A stretch of DNA of 10,261 nucleotides from Aureobasidium sp. EXF-3400 (Eukaryota; Ascomycota; Dothideomycetes; Dothideales; Saccotheciaceae), in NCBI GenBank assembly GCA_024195585.1, contig SWBL01000716.1, forward strand, positions 1 through 10,261, written 5' to 3'. The position numbers and the translations under genes are program-made. Below are positions 1 to 8,357 of the stretch, in pieces. Within the stretch, counting starts at the first letter, position 1, and every line of letters starts with the position of its first letter. The notes beneath the pieces are model-generated. The model was not told the origin of the DNA. It saw only the letters and a program-made list of their open reading frames with translations, and did no database searches.

Positions 1-739
1 TCTGCGGAATTCGGTCTTGCGGGCGTAACGGAGACAGAACTGGAAGGCCTGGAGGGTGACGGTCTGGTACATAACCTCGAGTCTGGCGTTGTTCTTGAAA
101 ATGTCCAAAACGGTGCGGTAAGTCTCCCACAAGAACTTGAGCCAGGGAGTGACAATGGCGCGGTCGGTTCTGTCGCGTGCCTGCTCGCCGGAGACGGTCG
201 ACAAGAGGATGGACTCAGGGGTCTCACTGGCCTCGAGATCACCAACATTGGCCAGGTCGGCAGATGTCTCTGCGGCGGAAGAGACCTCATCAGCCTTGGC
301 CTGGGCTTCGGAAACCTTGGATTCAGCGAGTTCGATGAAGCGCTTGAAGACAAGCTAAATGTGTGTCAGTGGGAGCGCGGACAAAGCAACCGAGTTGTGC
401 AAGTGTACCTCGATAGTGGCGATGTTTGTGTTCTGCGAAGTGTTCTTGTAGTTGTAGAGACCGTCCTTGGCGGCCTTGCCCTTTCTCAACTCAACACAAA
501 GTTCAACGAACAGGAGGACGACAGGCTCGAGCGAAGCAATAGTGCTGTTGCGGGTGCGCTTGGAAGTGACATGCTCGTGGAGGATGGTCAGAGCCGACTG
601 CTTCTGGTTGACTGCGATGAGCTCTTGCGCTCTCTGTTGTCGCCATGTCGTTAGTATTCGGTCGTGTCGAGGGCGGCGAAACGCGAGCAGAACTTGCCTT
701 GAGCACGTTCTCCGGCTTTGTATGGGGTGGAGGAGGCAT
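1..739 (-). CDS. TIF32: Eukaryotic translation initiation factor 3 subunit a (eIF3a/TIF32), N-terminal part, 3' end off window
   Basis: eIF3a is the largest scaffold subunit of the cytoplasmic eIF3 complex, which binds the 40S ribosome and recruits initiation factors and mRNA. On the minus strand three exons join in frame: 739-698 (14 codons), 633-409 (75 codons) and 354-1 (118 codons), giving 207 residues with no stop. The protein begins [14 protein letters not shown], then [21 protein letters not shown] and later [15 protein letters not shown] and [15 protein letters not shown], all of which I recognise from fungal eIF3a N-termini. This is the helical N-terminal region; the PCI domain of the roughly 1000-residue family lies beyond the left edge. 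A charged, poorly conserved spacer rich in A, E and S (about residues 97-135) sits between the conserved blocks. The start at 739 has A at -3 and is the first ATG for about 140 nt. The gene is divergent from the G-gamma gene. Identity is very secure; the first intron is unusual (see its own entry). Confidence 0.96.
355..408 (-). other. TIF32: Intron 2 of eIF3a
   Basis: This 54-nt phase-0 intron starts GTACAC and ends ACATTTAG on the minus strand, with a CACTGAC branch-like element near the 3' end. Removing it joins ...NIATIE to [11 protein letters not shown], the continuous sequence expected for eIF3a. Without removal the frame meets a stop (TAG at the acceptor). Confidence 0.93.
634..697 (-). 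other. TIF32: Intron 1 of eIF3a, GC-AG type
   Basis: This 64-nt intron lies between codon 14 (Lys) and codon 15 (Arg), phase 0. Read on the minus strand the donor is AAG|GCAAGT, a perfect match to the GC-AG donor consensus, and the acceptor is ACAACAG. A perfect branch site TACTAAC lies at 656-650, 14 nt from the acceptor. Joining here restores the family sequence KPENVLK-RAQELI. A GT-AG pairing shifted by 4 nt at both ends (donor GT at 693-692, acceptor ending at 630) also keeps frame but would give K-A-T-Q instead of K-R-A-Q, with a poor donor and a GAG acceptor, so the GC-AG reading is preferred. Confidence 0.85.
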
Positions 740-835
740 CTTGGGCGATATGGCGACCTTCCTGTCGTTGATCAAGAGACGCCGTCAAGATGTTCGATTT
801 TTCCCAGCGTCGCTGCCAGGTGCGGCTCGCTTGTG

Positions 836-840
836 ATTGG
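836..840 (-). promoter_or_regulatory. CCAAT box upstream of eIF3a
   Basis: On the minus strand the sequence reads AGCCAATCAC, a classic CCAAT element, about 97 nt upstream of the eIF3a start codon. In filamentous fungi such sites bind the Hap2/3/5 (HapB/C/E) complex and are common in housekeeping promoters. Position and context fit, but binding is inferred. Confidence 0.45.
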
Positions 841-1193
841 CTGACGCGCAGAGTCGCGCCAAGAGTTTGTCGACTTGTACTGCATTTTGGACTTTTTGGT
901 CTGCATGTGTTTCTGCTCGTCACATTCACATTTCATTATCGAAGAAAGAGTAGTTGGCTGCTTCATACGTTTTCAGAGATGCATAGAACAACTGTGTGCT
1001 TTCTAGGAACTGGCCACGATATGGCAACAGTCTTCAGAGAGAAGTCTTTTATAGAAGGTTTGTTCTGGATATTTGAATAAAGTCGTCACGGAGCTCCCCA
1101 TCGCGTATGATATGGCCTGTGATGGCACATAAAACGAGACATTTGACGAGGTTTGACAAGCAGTGTTCTTATGGCAGTCTCACAGCTGACAGC

Positions 1194-1252
1194 CAAGCGG
1201 CTGAGATCAAGCGGCTCAAGTCAGCGAAGCCCCTGACTTTCTGGGGTCAGGG
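1194..1252. repeat. Short direct repeat plus hairpin in the divergent promoter
   Basis: The nonamer CAAGCGGCT occurs at 1194-1202 and again at 1208-1216, a 14-bp period. It is followed at once by a perfect 7-bp inverted repeat, CCCTGAC at 1231-1237 and GTCAGGG at 1246-1252, with an 8-nt spacer. The left arm also contains CCCCT (1230-1234), the core of stress-response elements bound by Msn2/4-type zinc-finger proteins. Function is not known; this could be a regulatory cluster or chance. Confidence 0.35.
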
Positions 1253-1888
1253 TTGGATTCTGTAGTGCTTTCCAGCAGGGATCTGGCTTAAGAGACAAGG
1301 TGCTGTAAATAGGTTCTGTCCTTGTCCCAGATCAAAAATGCATCCCTGGCGTTGGACACAAGGCGACGGGCCAGGCGGTCAGTAAAGACAGTGGAATAGA
1401 TAAACCAAACCGTTCCATGGCCAGTGCCAAGCAACGACTATGCCCGATCGGCAAGGCCAATTAGAGCAATTTGAGGAGCAGCAGAGCGCAGCGGCCAACC
1501 CGGACGACAACCGCGTCCCATCCTCAAGACACGACGATTCCTGCATCCTCGCCGCCGTGTAACGTCGATTTTCCCAGTGGCCTTCTCTTCACTGCGTCGC
1601 TCATTACCCCATTCGTCTGCATTCGTCTCCCGCCCACGAGAACAACACGCGCGCGACGGCCTCGATATCCTCCCTGCAATCCCGCTCCATTGGCTCCCAC
1701 GCCTTGTCCATCCTCCGTGCGACATCCGCAGTGCTTCGTTTACTTTTCGTCAAGCTGACCGCTTTTGACAGTGCCAACAATTGTCGCCAGGCTCTCGTCC
1801 AATCCCCCTCTCGCTCTACCGACCCATATATCTATCGCCCGCTCGGCAATCTCACTAGTCGCTCCAATCCTCCTTCGTCCCCTTCACA

Positions 1889-2279
1889 ATGTCTCAGCCG
1901 TACGAGATCCGTAACAACGACACCGGCAGAAGCAAGAAGCAGAGCATGGCCGAATTGAAGCTCCGCCGTCTCAATGAGCTCAACCAGAGATTGCAAGAGG
2001 ATCTGAACCGCAGAAGAATTCCTGTTTCCGAGGCTTCCATGGAGTGAGTTTGCGCCTCTCCTCTATTACAATTGCACACGCGCTGACATTCTACTCTCAG
2101 CCTTATCGCTTTCACCGACAAGGAGCCCAAGGACTTCATGGTTCCCAGCCGCTGGGGCACTGTGAGTACCCATAACACACCCTCCAACACTTGCCAATTC
2201 TGACTTGTTCTTCTAGATCGACAAGCGCGACGACCCCTACGCCCCTCAACAATCCGGTGGATGCTGCATCATCATGTAA
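1889..2279 (+). CDS. gpgA: Heterotrimeric G-protein gamma subunit
   Basis: This gene encodes the gamma subunit that forms an obligate dimer with G-beta at the plasma membrane and takes part in pheromone, development and nutrient signalling (orthologue of Ste18, Aspergillus GpgA, Neurospora GNG-1). Exons 1889-2043, 2101-2161 and 2217-2279 join to 92 aa, the usual size for filamentous fungi. Residues about 15-45 (QSMAELKLRRLNELNQRL...) form the N-terminal coiled-coil helix of the GGL fold. The family block DFMVPSRWG precedes the hinge DKRDDPYAPQQ. The protein ends GGCCIIM: Cys89 is the CaaX cysteine, with Met at the last position predicting farnesylation, and the adjacent Cys88 is a likely palmitoylation site. 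The start has CACA before ATG (A at -3) and is the first ATG after a 446-bp ATG-free stretch. Both introns have GTGAGT donors. No defects are seen. Confidence 0.96.
2044..2100 (+). other. gpgA: Intron 1 of the G-gamma gene
   Basis: This 57-nt intron has a perfect GTGAGT donor, a GCTGAC branch site at 2082-2087 and a CTCTCAG acceptor. It interrupts codon 52 after its second base; splicing makes GAC (Asp) and links SEASM to DLIAF. Confidence 0.95.
2162..2216 (+). other. gpgA: Intron 2 of the G-gamma gene
   Basis: This 55-nt phase-0 intron has a GTGAGT donor, a CTGAC branch site at 2200-2204 and a TTCTAG acceptor. Its removal joins ...SRWGT to IDKRDDPYAP, the conserved C-terminal segment of fungal gamma subunits. 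Confidence 0.95.
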
Positions 2280-2740
2280 AAGCAGCACTCCATTTCCTTT
2301 TACAAGAGACTTCATCATACCGGGTTACCAGCACTGGCGTTTTCGGCGGAAAGTGGCGGTTCTTGTTTTCACTTAATCTTCTTCTCTTTTTTCATTTCTC
2401 CTTACCCCGAGTACGATGCGGCAGCACGGTAGAATGGCTGTACGCTCCCGGGACGCACTTGTAGCATAATGTTCTTACGGATTGTTTCAATCTTGGTCTT
2501 CAAATCTCTTTTCCCAAACCCCACAAAGCATTCCTACCAGCGTTATCGCCATATCAAGAAAGAAAAGCATCTAAGCGCAGATGCATCATATGTCACGCCC
2601 GAAAATACGCTGCAAGAGCAGGATGCCGGCTGTCATACCACCACTATAAAAGTCTCGATGTCGTGCTATTTATTAGTAAGCTTGGCGTCATGGATCTTGC
2701 CATTGCTATCAGATCAAATACTGACAGAAGCTTGCTTGTA
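2280..2740 (+). other. 3' flank / likely 3' UTR of the G-gamma gene
   Basis: After the G-gamma stop the sequence contains T- and CT-rich tracts (about 2350-2405) typical of fungal 3' UTRs and no convincing coding sequence. AATAAA-type signals are not clear, so the cleavage site is not placed. Confidence 0.4.
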
Positions 2741-5544
2741 ACCCTATGACAACAACTTGGAGACCTGATACTGATCGACGAGTAGCAGTTACGACAGCGA
2801 AGGAATGGGAGACAGGAACGGCACTGAATGTTCTCGCCATCCTCTCCACTCTATCACAATCCCATCTGCATTGGTCTCGCTCTTGGATCATGCGTTGCTT
2901 CCGCAATGCTACACCTATGTGTATTCACATCCGGCTTGGTTACACAAGACGTCTTCCTGGATCACAAATAGACTTGCCTGTCTAGTCTCTGTTGAATCAA
3001 TATGGCACGGACAAAGCAGCACTGCCTTGTTCCCTTCCTGGTACCAGTCATGTTTTGGCAATGATGGAAGAATATGTAAGCTCAAATCTTGCCTTCCAAA
3101 ACCACTTCAGTCGGCCTTGACAGGATCTGGCCAGATAGAGGGAAAGAGACATGACAATTACGCATTTCGAAACAACACTCCCTCATTTCGACGCAAAATG
3201 CCTGGAGGTAATCACCGACATCGCTCAACGAGAGGGTGAACTTACTCAAAAACACATGATCATCTGCATCTGATATCGAGTGTAGCCTCATTACGCCTAG
3301 GGCTTATGTCCATTCCCAGAAACGGTGAAAGGGATTTAGTCTCCAATGCCAACAGAAACCCAATCCCGTATTATCGAAAAAAGGATTCTCGGGTTACCTT
3401 TTGGACTATTAGCAATGTGTGTAAAGAAATTGTTCGATAGGATAACGGCGATGGCTGCATTTTACTTCATGGACCGAGATCTGTCGTGTGTCTTTGCAGC
3501 TCACGCTTGGTTCTGTGGCGCTCATGTGAGTAGGCTTGAATATGAGACCTACATGTGTCTTCTGCACTTGCCTTACAATACAAGCGTCTGAGCAGAGTTC
3601 TATCTCCATTGCAGCGCAGCACTAGAATGCCTTGTCGATAATAAATTATGCAAGCTGGCGGGTCATACTATCGTACAGATTGGTGTTGATCCAGCACACG
3701 TGGACTATATAGGCAACATGCATGATGCGAGGGCCGATAGTGGTTCATAGAAAATTCTGTAAGGAACGATCATCCAGGGCTTGCAGTGTTCACTGCAGCA
3801 ACATTGGAAGATCACGGATGGTATAGATGTTTCATGCATGGTTAAAACATCTTAGTCATGGCCTCCATCTAGAGCTCATCCTTCAACACAAGCAAGCTTA
3901 GGGACGAGGGAGTTGGCCAGAGGCCACGGCTATTTTTAAACTAACATTTTATTCGTTCGCGAAACGGAACCAGCATCCTCAAACCAAAGATGAGATCCAG
4001 GGCAGGTCTTTCAAGAGCATAGTCATTGCTTACCATAGTATATCAAGGGCTTGGAGATGTCACTGCTGGACACTAAAGTAGACAATCGTCAATATGCCAC
4101 ACCTGACATCGGCCCTCGAATCGTCGATGTCCGAGTGCCGGAGAGGTTGCTTTGCTGAGGATCCACAATCCTCTGTTGAAACCTGAGCACGAGATCACTT
4201 TCCTTGTCCATACTTGACAAGCAAATTTAGATGCGTAGGGTTTGAAGGGGCGCCTTTGTTGTCGACATCGGCACTAGCGATCGTTCCGGCGACATTGGTT
4301 CGGGTGGTGGTCAATACTTACGGTGCCTTGAAGTTGTGGATCCCGAGTGTGCAATCACCGCCATGCAAGTAGCGAGACTGGCCGCAGGATCGATAGTGGT
4401 TGTTCCTTTAACGATACGGAGGAACTGGTTTGGAGTCCGTTCGCAAGAAGTTGCGTTCTTGGTAAGAAGTGCGAATTGAGCAAAAACGAATTCCTCCTCG
4501 TAACTCTCGCACAATGATGATATGCCTGCAAGTTATCTCATCTAGCCCCAGGGAACATCAGAAGTGATGAACTTTACGGCGCTTAGGCCATCTTGTGCGA
4601 ACGGAACATGATGAATTGGTTAAAGTTGTCAGAGATCATGACACTCCAGACCCTGGGCATCACCTCGCTGTACAGTTCTTCTCTCTGCCGAGGTCGACAG
4701 ACTCAAGCCACAAAGTAATAATATCCTCGGCAAGGACTTCTTTGCAGAAGAAAGAAAAAAAGTTAATGATGATCAAGCTTGCAGTGTGCAACGCTTGAGG
4801 GATTCAAGACATGAATCATGAAGCACCGACATCCTTCGGTGTGGGTCGGCAGGGACAGTGGTGCGAGACGAGGCATTGAAGGAGAAGCTAATTCCAGGCA
4901 CAGGTGATCTCGCTCTAGGGCGTGTGGGCGTGCCCTTTATCTGGAGATGGTTGCTCACCGAATGTTGTATACTGAGGTCTGTTCCCGATGGCACGATTAG
5001 CCACGACCCTTAAGAGTAATGAACCGCCCCGAGTAGGAGTTCAATGATTAAGATAAAGTTAGAAGTCAGGGAGCGGTCGTTGAGTCGGTGTGGTATATGG
5101 AGCTTTGCGTTCTCGAAGAACTTTGTACGATCTGATATCCGCACCTCTTGGGCCTTGTTTTGAACATTAACCGACTCCAGTCCGTGCACGCATGATGAGC
5201 AGATGCTGGAGGTGACATTCCAGTGACATGCGCGCCGACTCGGCGAGATGAAGCCGATTCGCAAGACAGTAATTTGGCCGTGAATCGATACCGTATCATG
5301 TATGCTTATACACGTTGGAATCATAGTAGATCGGTGCGGTGTTAGGGCAGGCCGTTTTCACAAAAACAGAGCCCGAGGTTGAATGGCAGGCAAGCACTTT
5401 GGGAGATCTACAATGGCTGCGGCGGGTCATCAGGACCATGCCACCATTAATGCGCCACATGGTCTCTGAGTGCGTGAATGGCATCACGTTCGATGCATGG
5501 AATCGACAAGTTGTATATTTCGCATGCACACGCCTAGGAACTGA
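2741..5544. other. Gene-poor interval with no recognisable gene
   Basis: About 2.8 kb of average base composition in which I recognise no protein, tRNA or other RNA gene. The longest ATG-started open frames are short (plus strand 2805-3239, 144 aa; 3346-3591, 81 aa), have no recognisable motif, and compete with similar open frames on the other strand. A few segments on the minus strand between 4195 and 4684 look coding-like and are listed separately. Small palindromes occur, for example TGCAGTG-TT-CACTGCA at 3782-3797 and TGGCC-AGA-GGCCA at 3914-3926. Possibilities are decayed genes, a non-coding RNA, or a long upstream regulatory region of the bHLH gene. I cannot choose among them. Confidence 0.5.
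4195..4684 (-). pseudogene. Possible remnants of an unidentified gene (minus strand)
   Basis: Three short minus-strand segments have a purine-N-pyrimidine codon trend and protein-like composition, but lie in different frames and end in stops. They are 4684-4583 (34 codons, begins after a CAG acceptor-like site, contains YSEVMPRVWSVMISDNFNQF, ends TAA); 4511-4311 (about 66 codons, contains NQFLRIVKGTTTID); and 4314-4195 (39 residues, contains NVAGTIASADVDNKGAPSNP, ends TGA). A GTAAGT donor-like site lies just after the second segment's likely end (4323-4318). Plausible explanations are exons of a small multi-exon gene, or a decayed copy. The plus strand opposite the first segment is also open, so coding status is uncertain and I do not recognise any family. 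Confidence 0.2.
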
Positions 5545-5910
5545 CAGGTCATTCGCTTCCAAGTTGTTGATGAAGGCGATCCAGGCAAGCCGGCGGTCCT
5601 GGCTAAATCCATGGTTCCGAATTCTTTTGGCTTCAATGCACAGACACGCACTCCAAACTCCCCAAAAAAGGGTCCGGTCGGAGATACCTCATTCGGTGGA
5701 GTCGTCCTGATCCTGGGGCGCATCGTCCCTGATGCTTTTGAGCGATTGAAGACTATTGTATGCTTGGGTTTTGGAAGCAAAGCTGAAGAAAATTCTGGTG
5801 TGATGCATATTGATTGGAATCTGCAGCGACGGAGATGCAAACCAACTCAGACTTCCGGCAGACAAGCAAAAAGACTTTGTTGCAGCGCCTTTTTCCTATC
5901 TGTCCCATGA
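5545..5910 (+). other. Unidentified coding-like open stretch
   Basis: This frame is open for 121 codons between TGA at 5542-5544 and TGA at 5908-5910. Its part from about 5560 to 5830 shows many purine-N-pyrimidine codons and a protein-like text (VVDEGDPGKPAVL, then MVPNSFGFNAQ from an ATG at 5611, then GGVVLILGRIVPDAFERL). The ATG at 5611 has a weak context. Upstream, a different frame (about 5339-5545) is also coding-like, ending in MRHMVSECVNGITFDAWNRQ, so the two could be exons or a frameshifted remnant, but I find no well-formed intron between them. No family recognised. It could also be chance. Confidence 0.22.
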
Positions 5911-6221
5911 TTTAATCCGCACCCGCCCACAAGCAACCTCGCCCCCACCTCTCTTTAGCGTACTTGTAGCCGTCTCTCGGGTCCACTTCTCAACCAGAGT
6001 GCCCTCGTTCAGTCGGCCGTCCACATCTCATTAAGAGGCATATTTTTTGCAATTCGGCGCCCTATTCGGTCGCCAGATTTATTCGCGTCAGGACAAGCGA
6101 GCAGTCTCGTATTACAATTTGAAGTCGTCGCCGCCTTGCGAAAACTCGTAGGGGACTATCGAGCCACCTGCGGCAACAGCGACGACATTCGTTCTTTCCC
6201 AATAACCACGCATCCTTTGGA
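5911..6221 (+). promoter_or_regulatory. Promoter-proximal region and 5' leader of the bHLH gene
   Basis: This stretch begins with C-rich and CT-rich tracts (about 5915-5960 and 5970-6000), the usual neighbourhood of fungal transcription starts. It contains no ATG between the short ATG-ATT-TAA at 5907-5915 and the gene's start at 6222, which supports a long ATG-free 5' leader. I see no CACGTG site that would point to self-regulation, and no clear TATA box. Confidence 0.5.
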
Positions 6222-8357
6222 ATGAATCACACCGAACAGGCGCAGCCATGGCCGCAGCCGCAACACATGGACATCCAAGACATTGACTTTGCAAACTTCC
6301 TCGACATTGGTGACATAGGCGACATTGGTAACATCGATGTGAGCGACTTCCCCTCCCTCGACGGGCCCGACGGCCGAGTCCTGGGTTCAAATGGGCCTCT
6401 ACACGACTTTGGCACCGAGAGCTTCGATCTTCCGACACAATTGGACGTGCAGAACTTCAACCACAATCAACAATGGGCACAGCACCAAGTGCCGCAGAAC
6501 ATGTATCGTGCGCCAAACGTAGTCCCGCCGACGCCAAACAGCTACGAGCTGCAAGGCAATGCGCGTCATTACATGGCCCAGCACATGGAACAGGGAGCCG
6601 GTCCTTTCTACGACCAACATCTACGCTTAGCAAAGGAAGACAACATGGCATTCACCCCTCTAGTCTCGCCAGCCGTGACTCCGAGAGACTCGACCTTCCA
6701 ACCCATTCCCGAGTACACCATTCCAGGCGCTTACTTCAGCCCTCTCACGTCGCCAGCTCTGCATGCGCAACAGCAACAGAATCGCGGCTATGCCCCTAGC
6801 CACTACACCAACCCGACCACGGCCGATAACTCGGCTGCCGCTTCGCCGCTTGACCTCAACATGGACGTCGACTCGCTGAAAGACGCAACCGACAGTGCTC
6901 CTCGTAGAAGCAGAAGAAAGCCCCAAGCGCCGCATTCTGCAGGTCCTGCTGCCCGAGTGCGACAATCTCCAATCGTCAAGGGCCAAAGACGTCGCTCGGC
7001 TCACCTCTCGACCATCATTCCTCCACGTGAGGTCGCCAATGTCTTGATGGAAGCACAGAACCAAGCGCAGAACCATGGCTCTCGTACTCCGTCCGTCGAG
7101 TATTTGCCGTCATATCTTGAGGAATCAAGTACAGAATCAATATCACCTGAAGCCTTGCCCGATTCGGTCATGGGTCCCCCTCCTCTGCCTTCCTCGACCT
7201 ACCATTCCCCTGCCTTGCAACCTCAGAATCATTCTGCGCCTGCTTCAACCGCTATTCACTCTCATCCAGGGCCCAATCCTACGTGCCCCGCTACCCCTGC
7301 CTCGCTGATGTCTATTCGCAAGAGTCAGCAGCAGAATGGTGCAAATCGTTCTGCTGGACCTCATCCGGGCTCGGGTCAATTCCCAGTGCAATCACAGGAT
7401 CAAATGAACATGCTCGAGGACCTGGCCCTGCCTCCATCAGTAGCTGAACCTGCCCGGCCAACTCCTTTAAGCAGAATCGACACAACATTTTCTACCGAAA
7501 ATACCCCTCGCTTAGCCCCAGCGATTAAGGGTACGCCTAGGTTAGCACCATCGAATTCGACCACGACAAGTCCCATGATCGGAGCTGCACAATCGCCTGC
7601 CCTTGGGCCATTAGGCAAGAAGCTTGAACAAAAACGATCGCAAACTGCGAAGAAGCGTGGTAGTGTCAGCACCACGTCAGCTCTTGTCAGTCCGGCTATT
7701 CGACCAAAGATCAGTCCCAGCATCAAGCCTTTGCTTCCCGAAGGAGGTATGTACATTCGCTGGTCCTGAATCAGAAATTTCCTTGTTTACTAACCATTAT
7801 ATGTAGGTCTTAGCGAAACCCAGCAAGCGCTTCTTCTCGCGTCAAAGTCAAACTACACTCACCTGCTCGAAGGCACTCGCCTTCCTGGCGTTTCGTATCC
7901 CGAATCCTTATCCATGGGCTTGACTTCGAAACGCACCTCGCACAAGATTGCCGAGCAAGGCCGACGCAACAGAATCAATGAAGCTATCAAAGAGATGCAA
8001 ACATTACTTCCCAAGTCAAAAGGCAAGGGCAAAGCAGAAGAAATCGCTGAAGAAGAGGACGAAGCCAACAACAAGGAGAGCAAGGGTAACAACACTGCTG
8101 AGGGTAGAAGTGCAAACTCCAAAGCTGCCACCGTGGAGAGTGCTATCGATTATATCAAGCTCTTGCAACAAGAGAAGAACCTTGCTTTCGAGATGCTCAA
8201 AAAGAAAGATGAGGAGATGGCCGCCTTGAGAAAGCAATTGCAGGCTGCCGACATCACAACTGGCAGTGACTCGGCCAATGATTCAGCCGTTGCTAGCAGT
8301 GGCGAGGAAAACGGCACCGAGCCCGAGAAAATGGAAGGTGTCAGCGCTACGCCGTGA
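6222..8357 (+). CDS. nuc-1: bHLH transcription factor of the NUC-1 / PalcA / Pho4 phosphate-regulation family
   Basis: Exons 6222-7746 and 7807-8357 join in frame to 691 aa. The C-terminal bHLH matches NUC-1/Pho4: basic region KRTSHKIAEQGRRNRIN (550-566) with His554, Glu558 and Arg562, the H-E-R triad that reads CACGTG E-boxes. Helix 1 runs to LLP (about 577), followed by a long charged loop (578-612), helix 2 SKAATVESAIDYIKLLQQE (613-631) and a heptad-like helical extension to about 655. Just before it is the family block LPGVSYPESLS (534-544). The first 500 residues are disordered and rich in P, S and Q: an acidic DIG repeat (28-39), a block FTPLVSPAVTP...FSPLTSPAL (144-178), basic clusters RRSRRK (228-233) and KGQRRRS (253-259) as probable nuclear signals, and 20 Ser/Thr-Pro sites in the whole protein, fitting control by a Pho80-Pho85/PREG-PGOV-type kinase. 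By homology it activates phosphatase and phosphate-transporter genes on starvation; the pathway assignment is inference from family. Confidence 0.94.
7747..7806 (+). other. nuc-1: Intron of the bHLH gene
   Basis: This 60-nt intron has a perfect GTATGT donor, a perfect TACTAAC branch site at 7788-7794 and an ATGTAG acceptor. It splits Gly509 after the first base; splicing joins LLPEGG to LSETQQALLLASKSNY, which leads directly into the bHLH block. Unspliced mRNA would stop at TGA 7767-7769 after 515 codons, before the DNA-binding domain. Confidence 0.95.

Larger units (their letters stand above)
740..1888. promoter_or_regulatory. Divergent intergenic region between eIF3a and G-gamma
   Basis: About 1.15 kb separate the two divergent start codons and hold no coding region that I can support. 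The eIF3a side carries a CCAAT box close to the gene. The G-gamma side becomes strongly C/T-rich from about 1500, especially 1791-1888, as is typical of fungal promoters and 5' leaders. There is no ATG on the plus strand between 1443 and the G-gamma start at 1889. CCAAT motifs in plus orientation occur at 1457-1461, 1799-1803 and 1864-1868, and a TATATC-like stretch occurs near 1825-1832. Transcription start sites cannot be fixed from sequence alone, so the boundary between promoter and leader is unknown. Confidence 0.6.

Noticed and set aside
2805..3239. 144-codon ATG-started open frame
   Set aside because: No recognisable domain, unusual composition, no intron or promoter context, and competing open frames on both strands over the same bases.
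3346..3591. 81-codon ATG-started open frame
   Set aside because: Short, no family recognised, and overlapped by a comparable antisense frame; not enough to call a gene.
3697..3702. CACGTG followed by a TATATA-like sequence, considered as a phosphate-responsive promoter
   Set aside because: No credible gene starts nearby and a single hexamer is expected by chance; the same holds for CACGTG at 8910-8915.
3724..4122. 15-bp inverted repeat with one mismatch (11 bp perfect: CGAGGGCCGAT and its complement) about 400 bp apart, considered as a MITE
   Set aside because: About one perfect 11-bp inverted pair is expected by chance in a region this size, the inner flanks do not extend the match, and no target-site duplication is visible.
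4126..4200. tRNA-like string beginning GTCGATGTCCGAGTG
   Set aside because: It resembles the 5' part of Ser/Leu tRNAs, but there is no GGTTCGAATCC-type B box, no anticodon stem and no acceptor pairing.
6222..7769. Several antisense and frame-shifted open frames within the bHLH exon
   Set aside because: They are shadows of a strongly supported coding exon with high GC at third codon positions.
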